A stretch of 35,813 nucleotides of DNA from CAYNUJ01 sp964573255 (GTDB lineage Bacteria; Bacteroidota; Ignavibacteria; Ignavibacteriales; Melioribacteraceae). Below, piece by piece: positions 1 through 9,041 of this stretch (positions are counted from its first letter, which is position 1; each line of letters begins with the position of its first letter). Made by a program: the position numbers and the translations under genes. The stretch covers positions 1 to 35,813 of the forward strand of contig CAZNJB010000033.1 in assembly GCA_964573255.1 (NCBI GenBank), read 5' to 3'. The notes beneath the pieces are model-generated. The model did no database searches. It was not told where the DNA came from and was given only the letters and a program-made list of their open reading frames with translations.

Positions 1-790
1 ATTCCGTCAATATTTTTTCATCTTTTTCAATATTAAACGTAATATCATTAATACTAACTGATTGCTTTTTAGTTGAGATCAAATACATTTCAATTCTATT
101 CTCAGTTTCGTTATACTCAGCTTTGTGATAGAAACTGTTAATATCGAAATTAGTTTTAAGTGTTTTATTTAATACCTTCAGAATATTAAGATTAAAGAGA
201 TTAGTGACCCCTACCCTGTCGTTATAAGCGGCGGTAATAATCGATCGCTCCTTCACCAAATCGATACCAATAAGTAAACTGCCGTTTTTTCCACACTCTT
301 TTCTCATTGATTGCAAGAACTCTTTTGATTCCTCTCTATTAAAATTGCCGATAGTTGAACCGGGGAAAAAGATAACTCTGTTTTCAATTTCAGAGAATGA
401 TGGAATAACAAACGGTTTGGTATAATCAGCGGGAAGAGGCTTTATGTTGAACTGTGGATATTCCTTCTTTAGCGTAGCTACGGATGAATAAAGATGCTCT
501 TCGGAAATATCAACAGGAACATAAGCTTTTAGATGCATCATATGGTTGAGTAATATTTTTGTCTTTACACTACTGCCGGAACCGAACTCTATAAGCACAA
601 CATCATTTGGAATTGCTTCCACGATCTCGTCAACATTATCTAATAAAATTTTGATTTCTGTTTTGGTGGGATAATATTCTTCCAGTTCGCAAATTTCATC
701 GAATAATTTCGAACCGACTTCATCGTAAAAATATTTACTCGGTATCCGTTTGGGGGTTTCCTTTAAACTCTCTATTACTTCATTTAACAT
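1..790 (-). CDS. egtD: L-histidine N-alpha-methyltransferase EgtD (3' end outside window)
   Basis: This is the SAM-dependent methyltransferase that trimethylates histidine to hercynine, the first step of ergothioneine synthesis in the cytosol. The 263 visible residues begin MLNEVIESLKETPKRIPSKY. They contain the family's N-terminal YFYDEVGSKLFDEICELEEYY region, which marks EgtD/DUF2260-type enzymes. The SAM-binding stretch LIEFGSGSSVKT lies near residues 82-93, and YVPVDISEEHL and FFPGSTIGNF follow in the usual order. The family is about 320 residues long, so roughly 55 C-terminal residues lie beyond base 1. The ATG at 790 is chosen because it opens directly on the family N-terminus and has an AGG about 8 bases upstream; an ATG at 800 is out of frame. 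The gene lies 235 bp downstream of egtB on the same strand, so it could be co-transcribed or have its own promoter. Identification is from family motifs and the egtB neighbour. Confidence 0.93.
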   Translation of the reverse strand, partial: MLNEVIESLKETPKRIPSKYFYDEVGSKLFDEICELEEYYPTKTEIKILLDNVDEIVEAIPNDVVLIEFGSGSSVKTKILLNHMMHLKAYVPVDISEEHLYSSVATLKKEYPQFNIKPLPADYTKPFVIPSFSEIENRVIFFPGSTIGNFNREESKEFLQSMRKECGKNGSLLIGIDLVKERSIITAAYNDRVGVTNLFNLNILKVLNKTLKTNFDINSFYHKAEYNETENRIEMYLISTKKQSVSINDITFNIEKDEKILTE

Positions 791-1025
791 ACAGCCTCAT
801 GCTCCCAATTTTAATATTGTTCTTATATTTGTTCCATTAATAATCTCATTGTTAGAGCTAAAATAAACAATTCAAAGCCCGATTTGCAGTAATATAAAAG
901 ATATTTCCTCTATCAATTTTAAGAAACATATATCCTTATATCAGCAGACTCTCTTAATTCTATGTTTCCCTCGAAAATGATTTATCATCTATAATTCCTG
1001 TCTATACATTCATTAGTAAAACGAA

Positions 1026-2330
1026 TTAAATATCTCTTGCCAATCTCATTCCCATAAACTGCCAACGGGAATGAGGATAGAAGAAATTTCTGTATGTATG
1101 TCGAATATGAGTAATAGATGTGGCACAAGAACCGCCTCTAAGAACATACTGATTAGCCATAAACTTTCCGTTATATTCTCCCAGAGGTCCTTCGGGCGTT
1201 CTATATCCGGGATAATTAACATACGGGGAGGCTGTCCATTCCCAAACATCCCCGAAAAACTGTTTGGATTTACCCGTCTCATTATTTAATGGAACAGGAT
1301 GAAAATTATTATCTTCAACAAAGTTTCCCGTTATTTCAAAATTCTTCGAAGCTACTTCCCATTCTGCTTCTGTAGGCAAACGCATTCCTTTCCATCTTGC
1401 ATAAGCATCAGCCTCATAAAACGATATATGCGTTACCGGTTCCGAAGGATTTACTTCCTTATAACCGTTCAATGTAAACGAACTCCAAACACCATTATTT
1501 TTCTCCCAATATAAGGGTGCTTTCCATCCATGCTTTTCAACTTCCATCCATCCATCGGATAGCCAGAACAGAGGATTTTCGTATCCCCCATCATCAATGA
1601 ATTCCATATATTCACCGTTAGTTACCAAACGGTCGGCAATTTCGAAAGCATTCAAAAATACTTTATGCGACGGTTGCTCATTATCGTAAAAGAAGCCTTC
1701 CCCTCTGAAACCAATCTCATAAATACCCTCAGCAATTGAATCGAATCTCATTGCCGGAATATCTGCAGTGAAATTATCCTCCCGATTATTGAAAACCGGA
1801 TGCAGCGGATTTAACGCAAGAACATGTTTTATATCGGTTAGCATTAATTCCTGATGCTGCTGTTCGTGATGAAGCCCGATATTAATTCTAACTCTATATT
1901 TTTCGAGCGTCTCTTCTGAAACTTTATCTATAAACCTAAGCATTTGATCATCAACATATTTACGGTATTCAAAAACTTCTTTTACGCTTGGTCTTGAAAG
2001 CAAGCCCCTTTCAGGACGCGCCCATCTTTCCCCAGCTTGCACATAATATGAATTAAATAAATATGGATATTGAGGATTGAGCAATTTATAATCATCGAGT
2101 TCTTCCCTTAAAATAAATGTTTCGAAGAACCATGAAGTATGCGCTAAATGCCATTTGGTAGGACTGACATCCGTCATTGATTGAATAACCATATCTTCCG
2201 GCAAAAGAGATTTGGTTAGTTTTTCGGAAAAGTTACGGATTTCAGTATATCTTTTAGTAAGTTTTTCCCTCAATAAATTGTCGTCGGGGTAAATTTCTAT
2301 TTGTTCCCCGTAAATATTTTTTGAACTCAT
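1026..2330 (-). CDS. egtB: Hercynine oxygenase EgtB (ergothioneine sulfoxide synthase)
   Basis: EgtB is a non-heme iron enzyme that joins hercynine to cysteine or gamma-glutamylcysteine using O2, giving a sulfoxide intermediate of ergothioneine. The 434-residue protein has the standard two-domain layout. An N-terminal DinB-like domain (about residues 25-175) carries candidate iron ligands in WHLAHTSWFFE (H61/H64) and HHEQQHQEL (H155, H159). A C-terminal FGE-sulfatase-like domain (about 190-434) ends with the signature LRGGSCATS, IRHTYRNFFYPHSRWQF and GMRLARDI. The ATG start overlaps the stop of the upstream lysE-type gene as ATGA, so the two are likely translationally coupled. No egtA or egtC is visible, which suggests a version that uses cysteine directly, as known for some non-actinobacterial EgtB enzymes. 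That substrate choice is inference. OvoA is less likely because no fused methyltransferase is present and egtD is adjacent. Confidence 0.93.
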   Translation of the reverse strand: MSSKNIYGEQIEIYPDDNLLREKLTKRYTEIRNFSEKLTKSLLPEDMVIQSMTDVSPTKWHLAHTSWFFETFILREELDDYKLLNPQYPYLFNSYYVQAGERWARPERGLLSRPSVKEVFEYRKYVDDQMLRFIDKVSEETLEKYRVRINIGLHHEQQHQELMLTDIKHVLALNPLHPVFNNREDNFTADIPAMRFDSIAEGIYEIGFRGEGFFYDNEQPSHKVFLNAFEIADRLVTNGEYMEFIDDGGYENPLFWLSDGWMEVEKHGWKAPLYWEKNNGVWSSFTLNGYKEVNPSEPVTHISFYEADAYARWKGMRLPTEAEWEVASKNFEITGNFVEDNNFHPVPLNNETGKSKQFFGDVWEWTASPYVNYPGYRTPEGPLGEYNGKFMANQYVLRGGSCATSITHIRHTYRNFFYPHSRWQFMGMRLARDI

Positions 2331-2941
2331 ATAATATTAAGATTTATTAATGCCATATAGATAAATTGAAATGAAAATAATAACAATAATAAAGCTAAGG
2401 ATTTAGATACCATTCTCAAATATTTTGACGAAATAATTTCAGTTGATTTTGATGTCATAGCAACAACAATAAACTTAGCTCCAATTAACCCTGTATAAAA
2501 AAACAACAGAAAAAATATTGCATAAGAAATATTGTTATTTCCGTAATTTAATATTGTCGGCGCACCGACAGTAAACCAAAATAAATAAGGATGAGGGTTC
2601 AAATAGTTGGTAATAATTCCTTTTATCAAAGTCGAATCAGTAACTTTGTTTTCATTTAATGATAATTCATTAGTATATGTTTCGTATGCGAGATATATAA
2701 GGAATGCTGCTCCCAATAATGAAATAATTCCATAAAAGAATTTCGCATCACTTAACATATCCATTGAAACAATTGAAATAATTACAATCGGGAAATCAGT
2801 AATTAGTGGAACAATTGCAACTAAGTATCCATCTCTTTTGCCATGAGTAATTGTTCTGCTTATGGCAAAAGCAGTTAAAGGGCCCGGACTAATACCGCCT
2901 GCAAACCCCAATACTAACGCACTAATTATAACCGAATACAA
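2327..2941 (-). CDS. LysE/RhtB family amino-acid exporter
   Basis: This is an inner-membrane exporter of the LysE/RhtB type, whose characterised members expel amino acids and their derivatives. The 204-residue protein is strongly hydrophobic, with about six membrane segments. It shows the family N-terminal signature GFAGGISPGP (residues 12-21). A helix at about 116-135 begins NYLNPHPYLFWFTVG, which also matches the family. The start is TTG at 2941, only one base beyond the stop of the upstream M14 gene. No ATG occurs before residue 59, and the signature needs the upstream start. The stop overlaps the egtB ATG as ATGA. This coupling to egtB makes an ergothioneine-related or histidine-derived cargo plausible, but the sequence itself does not show the substrate. 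Confidence 0.85.
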   Translation of the reverse strand: MYSVIISALVLGFAGGISPGPLTAFAISRTITHGKRDGYLVAIVPLITDFPIVIISIVSMDMLSDAKFFYGIISLLGAAFLIYLAYETYTNELSLNENKVTDSTLIKGIITNYLNPHPYLFWFTVGAPTILNYGNNNISYAIFFLLFFYTGLIGAKFIVVAMTSKSTEIISSKYLRMVSKSLALLLLLFSFQFIYMALINLNII

Positions 2942-2942
2942 T

Positions 2943-4685
2943 TTAATTAAATACTTTTATTACCGGATAAACATTTAACTTTTTATCGAAATATGGAGAA
3001 TGCTTGTAAAAGAAATTCAATCTTTTCCTCGGACTTGCAGCAAAAGTAGAATCCGTTTTAATTAATCTATTAAATTCATTCCTTAACTCTTCATTTTCAC
3101 TATACATTTTTTTAGCTATCGGTTCCATAGAATAAGCTTCGAAATATTCTTTCTGCTCGAATATGTTATTGAACAATCCCCATTTTAAGAATGAATCGGG
3201 CGAATCCGGTTCTAATAAATATAAGATAATTCCGATATTCGGTTGATGAGGATTGATGAGGAAATCCCCTTTATTACCAATAATTTTTGCTTCCTTATTC
3301 TCATAAGTAAACTTGGGTGAAAAATGCCCCTCATAAGGGAATGATGCGAATTTCACATTATTAAAAAGAGTTTCGACACCGTCGAATTCCTCCTTATTGT
3401 CTAAACTATCTACTTTAATTCCGTGTAATTTCATTATTTCCACTAAGTGTGAATATTCTCGTGGGATTAAATATAAGGATGGAACTCTCACAAATTTTAC
3501 CGGCATCGAATAATGAAAATATGGCACTTTGAGATTGAGCGGTTCTTGTAAATATTTTTTTATTTTAGCACCGGCTATAAAACTTGAATCAAAATAAGGT
3601 TTCTTACCTTTGTAAAGAACCGTATCAGCCTTCTCAATAATTTTAAATTGAAATGGATAGTCGTGTTTAAGATAATATTCGGAAACATATTCATCTGCCT
3701 GCAACGAATTTGAAATTATTATTTCTCGATTCTCATTTGCAATTTCAATAACGGAGTTTAAGAAACTTTTTGTGGAAAAAACTCTCTCCTTATAAGGTTT
3801 AAGCATATGTGTTTCAATTAAAATCCCAATCCGGTTTTTCATAGCAGCATATCCGTGAGAAAACCGTGGGATGGAAATCCAATCTTTAACACCGTTTCTA
3901 AAATCCCCTTCTATATAGCTTACGTAAGGAAAAATTAAGAACCCGTCATCCTCCACGCTCTTCTCAACCTTCGGACGTAGAACGGACTTGACCCACTCTC
4001 TCTGTGGTTCATATTTTAATAAATGATCATCAATTCCATATGTAATTGTGTACTGATAATCCGCACCGTCAGTTGTGTGCGTATCGATAAAAATATCAGG
4101 ATTAAATTGGGTAAATAACTTTAACAATGCACGCATCTCCGGCGTGTCTGCCTTCATATAATCTCTATTCAGATTAAAGTTTTGGGCGGTTGTTCTCCAT
4201 CCCATTTCTTCGGGTCCGTTTTGATTTATTCTGTTATATCTTGATCTCCTTTCGTGGCCGTCAACATTGAATACCGGAATAATGATAAGTCTACTATTGT
4301 TGATTAAATACTCTTTTTCCTTAGTAATTAATATTTCTTTCAACAATAACATACACGCATCTTTGCCTTCAATCTCCCCTGAATGTATGCCGTTTTGAAT
4401 CATAATTACCGGCTTGGTTCTTTTAGTTAAATCCGGATGCGCTTCAAAATCCCCCTCTTTATCAACAATAAGGTAATACAACTTTCTTCCCTGGGGTGAT
4501 TCACCGAATTCGTGTAATTCTGCATAATTAGAATTTTCGGAGAGTTTCCGAAAATATTTTATTGTATTGTTATAATCATCCGTTGATATATATCCGCTTC
4601 TTTCAAATAGAGTTGTAAAATCATTTTGAGCTGAAATTTGAACAGTTAAACAGCAAATAATTATAAAAGAGATTACTGATTTCAT
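2943..4685 (-). CDS. Secreted M14 family zinc carboxypeptidase
   Basis: This is a secreted metallopeptidase of the M14 carboxypeptidase family, about 580 residues long. A signal peptide (residues 1-20, ending SAQ) directs export. The zinc site is visible as HSGE (H101, E104) within NGIHSGEIEGKDA and H203 in FIDTHTTDGADY. The catalytic glutamate is probably E291 in GILIETHMLKP. NFNLNRDYMKADTPEMR (about 169-185) carries the substrate-binding Asn/Arg expected in the family. The C-terminal 250 residues are a less typical extension. The gene is the first of the minus-strand run M14, lysE-type, egtB, egtD, with only one base between its stop and the next start. The functional tie to ergothioneine is unclear. 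One possibility is peptide-derived amino-acid supply, which is speculation. Family call is firm; substrate unknown. Confidence 0.88.
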   Translation of the reverse strand: MKSVISFIIICCLTVQISAQNDFTTLFERSGYISTDDYNNTIKYFRKLSENSNYAELHEFGESPQGRKLYYLIVDKEGDFEAHPDLTKRTKPVIMIQNGIHSGEIEGKDACMLLLKEILITKEKEYLINNSRLIIIPVFNVDGHERRSRYNRINQNGPEEMGWRTTAQNFNLNRDYMKADTPEMRALLKLFTQFNPDIFIDTHTTDGADYQYTITYGIDDHLLKYEPQREWVKSVLRPKVEKSVEDDGFLIFPYVSYIEGDFRNGVKDWISIPRFSHGYAAMKNRIGILIETHMLKPYKERVFSTKSFLNSVIEIANENREIIISNSLQADEYVSEYYLKHDYPFQFKIIEKADTVLYKGKKPYFDSSFIAGAKIKKYLQEPLNLKVPYFHYSMPVKFVRVPSLYLIPREYSHLVEIMKLHGIKVDSLDNKEEFDGVETLFNNVKFASFPYEGHFSPKFTYENKEAKIIGNKGDFLINPHQPNIGIILYLLEPDSPDSFLKWGLFNNIFEQKEYFEAYSMEPIAKKMYSENEELRNEFNRLIKTDSTFAASPRKRLNFFYKHSPYFDKKLNVYPVIKVFN

Positions 4686-4792
4686 CTGTAATTCACCGGT
4701 TTTGTTTTAGAAAATTCCATAATTTAGTACAATAATAAGAAATAATTTTTTATTTTAATAAAACTGTAACTTACTAAAAAGTGGTATTTTAT

Positions 4793-6280
4793 ATGGAGCA
4801 CTATTCATTTTGGTCTATCCTGCCGCCAATTGTGGCAATAATATTAGCAATACGAACAAGACAAGTTTTTATATCACTATTATTCGGAATATGGCTCGGA
4901 TGGGTAATTTTAAGGGATGGAAATTTAATTACCGGAACAACCGCAACAATTGAAGCTCTAGTAAATGTTTTCAACGATGCCGGGAATACTCGCACAATTA
5001 TGTTCAGTTCTTTGGTAGGAGCATTAATTGCTTTCATTCAGCGTTCGGGCGGAGTTGAAGGATTTATAAATTTTGTTAATAAAATATTAATCAAGATAGA
5101 AAATAAATATTCCGGGAAGAGCAGAAAAATTGTTCAGTTATTTGCTTGGCTTACGGGTACTTCTATCTTCGTGGAGTCGAGTATCAATGCATTAACAGTC
5201 GGCACTATTTACAGACCGATATTCGACAAAATGAAAATACCTCGTGAAAAATTGGCTTACATAGCCGATTCAATTTCAGCCCCTACCTGCATTCTTATAC
5301 CACTTAATGCTTGGGGAGCATACATAATGGGATTGTTAGCGGCACAGGGATTCGAGAATCCATTCCACGTATTGTTGAGTGCTTTCCCGTTCAATTTCTA
5401 TCCAATGCTCGCAATGGCTATGGTAGTAACGATAATTTTAACCGGTAAAGATTTCGGTCCGATGAAAAAAGCCGAAAAACGAGCAATCGAAGAAGGCAAA
5501 GTAATTCGTGACGGAGCAACCCCTTTAATTTCAGCTGAAGTTGTTTCAATGGAAAAGAAGGAAGGAGTTAAACCCAAAGCAATAAATATGCTGCTACCAA
5601 TATTAACAATGGTTTCTATGATGCCGATTATGTTAGTATTGACCGGGTGGAATAATGTTGAAAACATACAAAATTATACATTCTTCAAACAGATATTTTT
5701 GGCAATCGGACAAGGCTCCGGGTCAACCTCGGTTCTTTACTCAGTCCTAATTTCTATTACAGTTAGCATAATTCTATATCGAAAACAAAAAATATTCTCC
5801 TTCAATGAAACAATTGACCTTATGTTCAAAGGGATAAGCGGATTAATTCCATTGGCACTTCTGATGATGTTGGCCTTTGCTATCGGAACAGTCTGCAAAG
5901 AATTGGGAACCGGAATTTACGTTGCTGAAATTTCGAAGAACTGGCTTTCTCCAAACTTTGTCCCCTTCATTATTTTTATAGTCGCCTGTTTTATTGCATT
6001 TGCCACAGGAACTTCTTGGGGAACATTTGCTATTATGATTGCAATCGGAGTACCAATGGCCACTTCCCTTGAAGCAAATGTTTATCTAACAATCGCTGCG
6101 GCTCTCGGAGGCGGAGTATTCGGAGATCACTGTTCCCCCATTTCAGATACTACAATCATTTCGTCTATGGCTTCTGCAAGCGATCATATCGACCACGTTA
6201 AAACACAATTACCTTATGCACTTACAGCCGGAGTTATTACTGCATTTATGTACTTGATTTTAGGATTTTGGGTTCATTGA
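4793..6280 (+). CDS. nhaC: NhaC family Na+/H+ antiporter
   Basis: This is a polytopic inner-membrane antiporter, about 495 residues, of the NhaC/arginine-ornithine-antiporter-like superfamily. Members exchange Na+ for H+ or an organic anion. The N-terminus MEHYSFWSILPPIVAIILAI is typical for the family. Later stretches include GTSIFVESSINALTVG and, near the C-terminus, GTSWGTFAIMIAIG followed by GDHCSPISDTTIISSM and HVKTQLPYAL. These are the conserved half-helix motifs of NhaC. The ATG at 4793 is preferred over an in-frame GTG at 4781 because homologues begin near MEHY; neither has a strong ribosome site. The gene is divergent from the M14-egt run and appears monocistronic. Substrate (sodium versus an organic ion) cannot be decided from the sequence. 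Confidence 0.88.
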   Translation: MEHYSFWSILPPIVAIILAIRTRQVFISLLFGIWLGWVILRDGNLITGTTATIEALVNVFNDAGNTRTIMFSSLVGALIAFIQRSGGVEGFINFVNKILIKIENKYSGKSRKIVQLFAWLTGTSIFVESSINALTVGTIYRPIFDKMKIPREKLAYIADSISAPTCILIPLNAWGAYIMGLLAAQGFENPFHVLLSAFPFNFYPMLAMAMVVTIILTGKDFGPMKKAEKRAIEEGKVIRDGATPLISAEVVSMEKKEGVKPKAINMLLPILTMVSMMPIMLVLTGWNNVENIQNYTFFKQIFLAIGQGSGSTSVLYSVLISITVSIILYRKQKIFSFNETIDLMFKGISGLIPLALLMMLAFAIGTVCKELGTGIYVAEISKNWLSPNFVPFIIFIVACFIAFATGTSWGTFAIMIAIGVPMATSLEANVYLTIAAALGGGVFGDHCSPISDTTIISSMASASDHIDHVKTQLPYALTAGVITAFMYLILGFWVH

Positions 6281-6406
6281 CGAATACTAAAATGTCTCTA
6301 TATTCGTTGACATTACTGTCCAAAAAGCTTATTTTATTTATACAAATAATTTATTAAGGTATTTTATCCTGTTTGCTCAAGTCTTCATAAAACTGGAGGA
6401 CCAATT

Positions 6407-6706
6407 ATGAGTGACAATGATCAAGAAAAATATATAAAATACAGGTTTCTTCAGTATTCAGCAAATTTTTATCTTTCCCCTTCAACACCTATAAATCAGC
6501 AAACTCCAATGGGATCAAGTGTTGATACACAAGTATATACAGAAGAATCAAATGTCATTTATCCCACTGGCGAATCAACTACAATCGAAAAACCGATACG
6601 CAAAAGAAGAGAATTTTCAGCCGTAAAAGCCGGATTAATCCTCCTTTTTGCACTTATAATTAGTGGAGCATTAATTATTTACGCTCTGAGTAGATTCATC
6701 GGATAA
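6407..6706 (+). CDS. Small C-terminally anchored membrane protein, unknown function
   Basis: I do not recognise this 99-residue protein. It has a soluble polar N-terminal part (1-65) and a basic patch KPIRKRRE just before a single hydrophobic helix (about 74-96, VKAGLILLFALIISGALIIY), so it is predicted to be anchored by its C-terminus with the N-terminus in the cytoplasm. A good ribosome site GGAGGA lies about 10 bases before the ATG. Its last 11 bases overlap the end of the convergent amidase gene, so the two transcripts share no spacer for a terminator. It follows nhaC by 126 bp on the same strand and may be read from its own promoter. The good ribosome site and coherent topology make it likely to be real. 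Confidence 0.7.
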   Translation: MSDNDQEKYIKYRFLQYSANFYLSPSTPINQQTPMGSSVDTQVYTEESNVIYPTGESTTIEKPIRKRREFSAVKAGLILLFALIISGALIIYALSRFIG

Positions 6707-9041
6707 GAAGCATTTTCTTCGTTTCCACAAATCTTTCGGTTTTAATTCTGTAAAAATAAACACCCGATGAAATACCTGCAGCGTTCCATTCCACTCTATA
6801 TCTGCCGGCACTCATCTTTTCATCTTTTATTAGATAGATTATCCTTTCTCCCAATACATTATAAATACTAAGCGAAACAGTGGATTCTTCAGGCAAGGAA
6901 AAAGATATATTTGTTGCCGGATTGAATGGATTAGGATAATTTTGGTCCAATCGAAATTCTTTCGGCATTACTTCCAATAATTTCACATCCGTGGAGAAAT
7001 CAGTCTGTAGATCATCAAAATAAATTTCTCCGCCATTTGCATTTCCGCCTTCTCTAAAAATTTGAATCCCTTTGAATTCTACAGCAGTAAAATTTAATGA
7101 GCTTAATTGTACCTGCTCCATTTTCCACCCTGTAAAATTCAATGTATCGATTGCCACTTTTTGAATATTCCCGTTTTGATCGCTGAAGAAATAATTTAGA
7201 ATATTGGATGAATAATCTCCGAATACACAAACTCCCAATAAATCGGAATTCGATACATCAATTGATGTGGACAGAAATATTGTCACCGCAGCTGTATCGG
7301 AAGTAAATTCATATTGTAAATGAGCCGAAGATACTCCGGATATTTTTCGCGCACTACTTAATTCAATGACCGTATTGTTTCCGTCAATATTAAATGTTAC
7401 CTCCCGACTTCCGGAAATTGCCCATTTTAAATCCGATTCAAAATTATCCGCAATATTTCCATCGACAATTGTAGAAGAAGTTGTGGTGAATGAGATTACA
7501 GTTTCCTCTCCATAATTTAATCCTTCTACATCACTTATTCCGCTTTTCAATATCACTCGGTACTCCGTATTCTTCTCCAAATCGTCAACCGGCTCAAACC
7601 CTATTATTCCGGAAGAATAGCCGGATTGATCTACAAAAATATTTACAAAGTTATTTTGCGGGTCGAGGAAAAGAATATTGCCCGAAAGTGAAGATGCATC
7701 AATTGCCCCGTCAAAATTTAATTTAATCAGTACTGAAGTACTCACATCATCTTCACCAATACGCGGATAGTGATCAACTAATCTTAATTTTTCTCTGGTG
7801 TGAAATGTGATCGATTGGCTACTAGCTAAATTAACCCCGAAATAGCTCTTCGCATCAGTGGAAATAGTGAATTGATAATCTGTTGCCGGCTGTAAATTAT
7901 TTGCCGGAACGAATATCATTCTTTTATCGTCGTTTTCCCAGATAAAATTACCTGGCGTACTCGGCAATGAAGAAAAGGCGTTTTCCACAGATGCTCTATC
8001 CATACGAATATCGAAATCCAATTCAATTGTAGATAATAAGCTCACATCTGTTTCGCCGTTTACCGGAGAAAAAGATACAACTTGGGGCGCATTCAAATTA
8101 GGCACTAATTCCAGAAATCTATCGTAAAACTTTGATTGATTTGCCGCTGCAGTTACCGAAAAAGTATCCGGTTTAAAATTTTCTGCTTCAACAATTATTG
8201 TATAATCCCCCGGTTGAATAGAATCGAAGAAAAAGAAGCCGTTATTCTTATCATCACCGGTATAAATTTTTCCTGCCGGCAATAAGGTAGCGATGAAATT
8301 ATTTACCGGTTTTAGATTGTCGTTCGTACCGTTAAGAGAAAAATAATCAACTGATTCGAGCGGATTACGTAATATTCCTGCAACAATGCCATTATCCACA
8401 TCAGTTAAGTTGAAATAATCTATCATAGAACGCAATATTGCCCAAGCTTCGTGCTTTCTATATTTTGAATTCATTAAGCGCCAAGATTCGGGGATGTAAT
8501 CGTGAAAAGATCCTTCCGACAAAGTACCCGGCATGTTCAAGGTTCTTAAAACACCAAGATTAAAACCAAGGAAAGAATAATCTCCTCGAGAATAAGAAGT
8601 AGTAGTTCTGTTAGTCGAGAAAATATGATTCTTCATCACGTCTGACATTGTTTTAGCCTGCGTGAATGCCGGCGCTCCGTTAACTTCTTTATAAAATATT
8701 ACTGTATAATTCGCATTCCCTTGAAATCCGTTTGAATGAATGGAATGGAAAAAATCCGCATCAAAATTATTTGCATCGGCATCAATTACTGATAAAGGCA
8801 AATCATCTGATGAGTTATTGGAAGTTCTGCTAATTTTAACAGTTGCTCCCATGGATTTCAATAAATCGTAAAGATATAATCCTTTTTCGAGATTGCTTTC
8901 AGATTCCCAGAATCCTGTAGCTTGAATAAACCGATCGTTGGAGTCGTGACCGCCATGTCCGGGATTGATATAAATTCTAATTCCGCTAAAGTCCTGAGCA
9001 AATATTGCCACACTTAAAAGAAAGAAAACCAGCACTTTCAT
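6696..9041 (-). CDS. T9SS-secreted N-acetylmuramoyl-L-alanine amidase with Ig-like domains
   Basis: This 781-residue protein is a modular cell-wall hydrolase. A signal peptide (1-16, ending FAQ) is followed by an Amidase_3 domain (about 21-215). Zinc and catalytic residues can be seen: H29 in INPGHGGHD, a glutamate in the WESESNLEKG stretch (46-52), H102 in FFHSIHSNGF and E176 in GTLSEGSFHD. After a short carboxypeptidase-regulatory-like stretch (about 218-310) come two Big_5/Ig-like domains, one with SPVNGETDVS and one with YPRIGEDDVS. A beta-rich domain resembling a carbohydrate-binding module follows (about 525-690). The last 80 residues are a type A T9SS sorting domain with FRLDQNYPNPFNPATNISF and a terminal KKMLLIR. 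It is the last gene of a five-gene minus-strand operon. Its ATG overlaps the previous stop as TAATG and has a GGAGGGAG ribosome site. The expected product cleaves the lactyl-amide bond of peptidoglycan at the cell surface or outside. Confidence 0.88.
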   Translation of the reverse strand: MKVLVFFLLSVAIFAQDFSGIRIYINPGHGGHDSNDRFIQATGFWESESNLEKGLYLYDLLKSMGATVKISRTSNNSSDDLPLSVIDADANNFDADFFHSIHSNGFQGNANYTVIFYKEVNGAPAFTQAKTMSDVMKNHIFSTNRTTTSYSRGDYSFLGFNLGVLRTLNMPGTLSEGSFHDYIPESWRLMNSKYRKHEAWAILRSMIDYFNLTDVDNGIVAGILRNPLESVDYFSLNGTNDNLKPVNNFIATLLPAGKIYTGDDKNNGFFFFDSIQPGDYTIIVEAENFKPDTFSVTAAANQSKFYDRFLELVPNLNAPQVVSFSPVNGETDVSLLSTIELDFDIRMDRASVENAFSSLPSTPGNFIWENDDKRMIFVPANNLQPATDYQFTISTDAKSYFGVNLASSQSITFHTREKLRLVDHYPRIGEDDVSTSVLIKLNFDGAIDASSLSGNILFLDPQNNFVNIFVDQSGYSSGIIGFEPVDDLEKNTEYRVILKSGISDVEGLNYGEETVISFTTTSSTIVDGNIADNFESDLKWAISGSREVTFNIDGNNTVIELSSARKISGVSSAHLQYEFTSDTAAVTIFLSTSIDVSNSDLLGVCVFGDYSSNILNYFFSDQNGNIQKVAIDTLNFTGWKMEQVQLSSLNFTAVEFKGIQIFREGGNANGGEIYFDDLQTDFSTDVKLLEVMPKEFRLDQNYPNPFNPATNISFSLPEESTVSLSIYNVLGERIIYLIKDEKMSAGRYRVEWNAAGISSGVYFYRIKTERFVETKKMLLIR

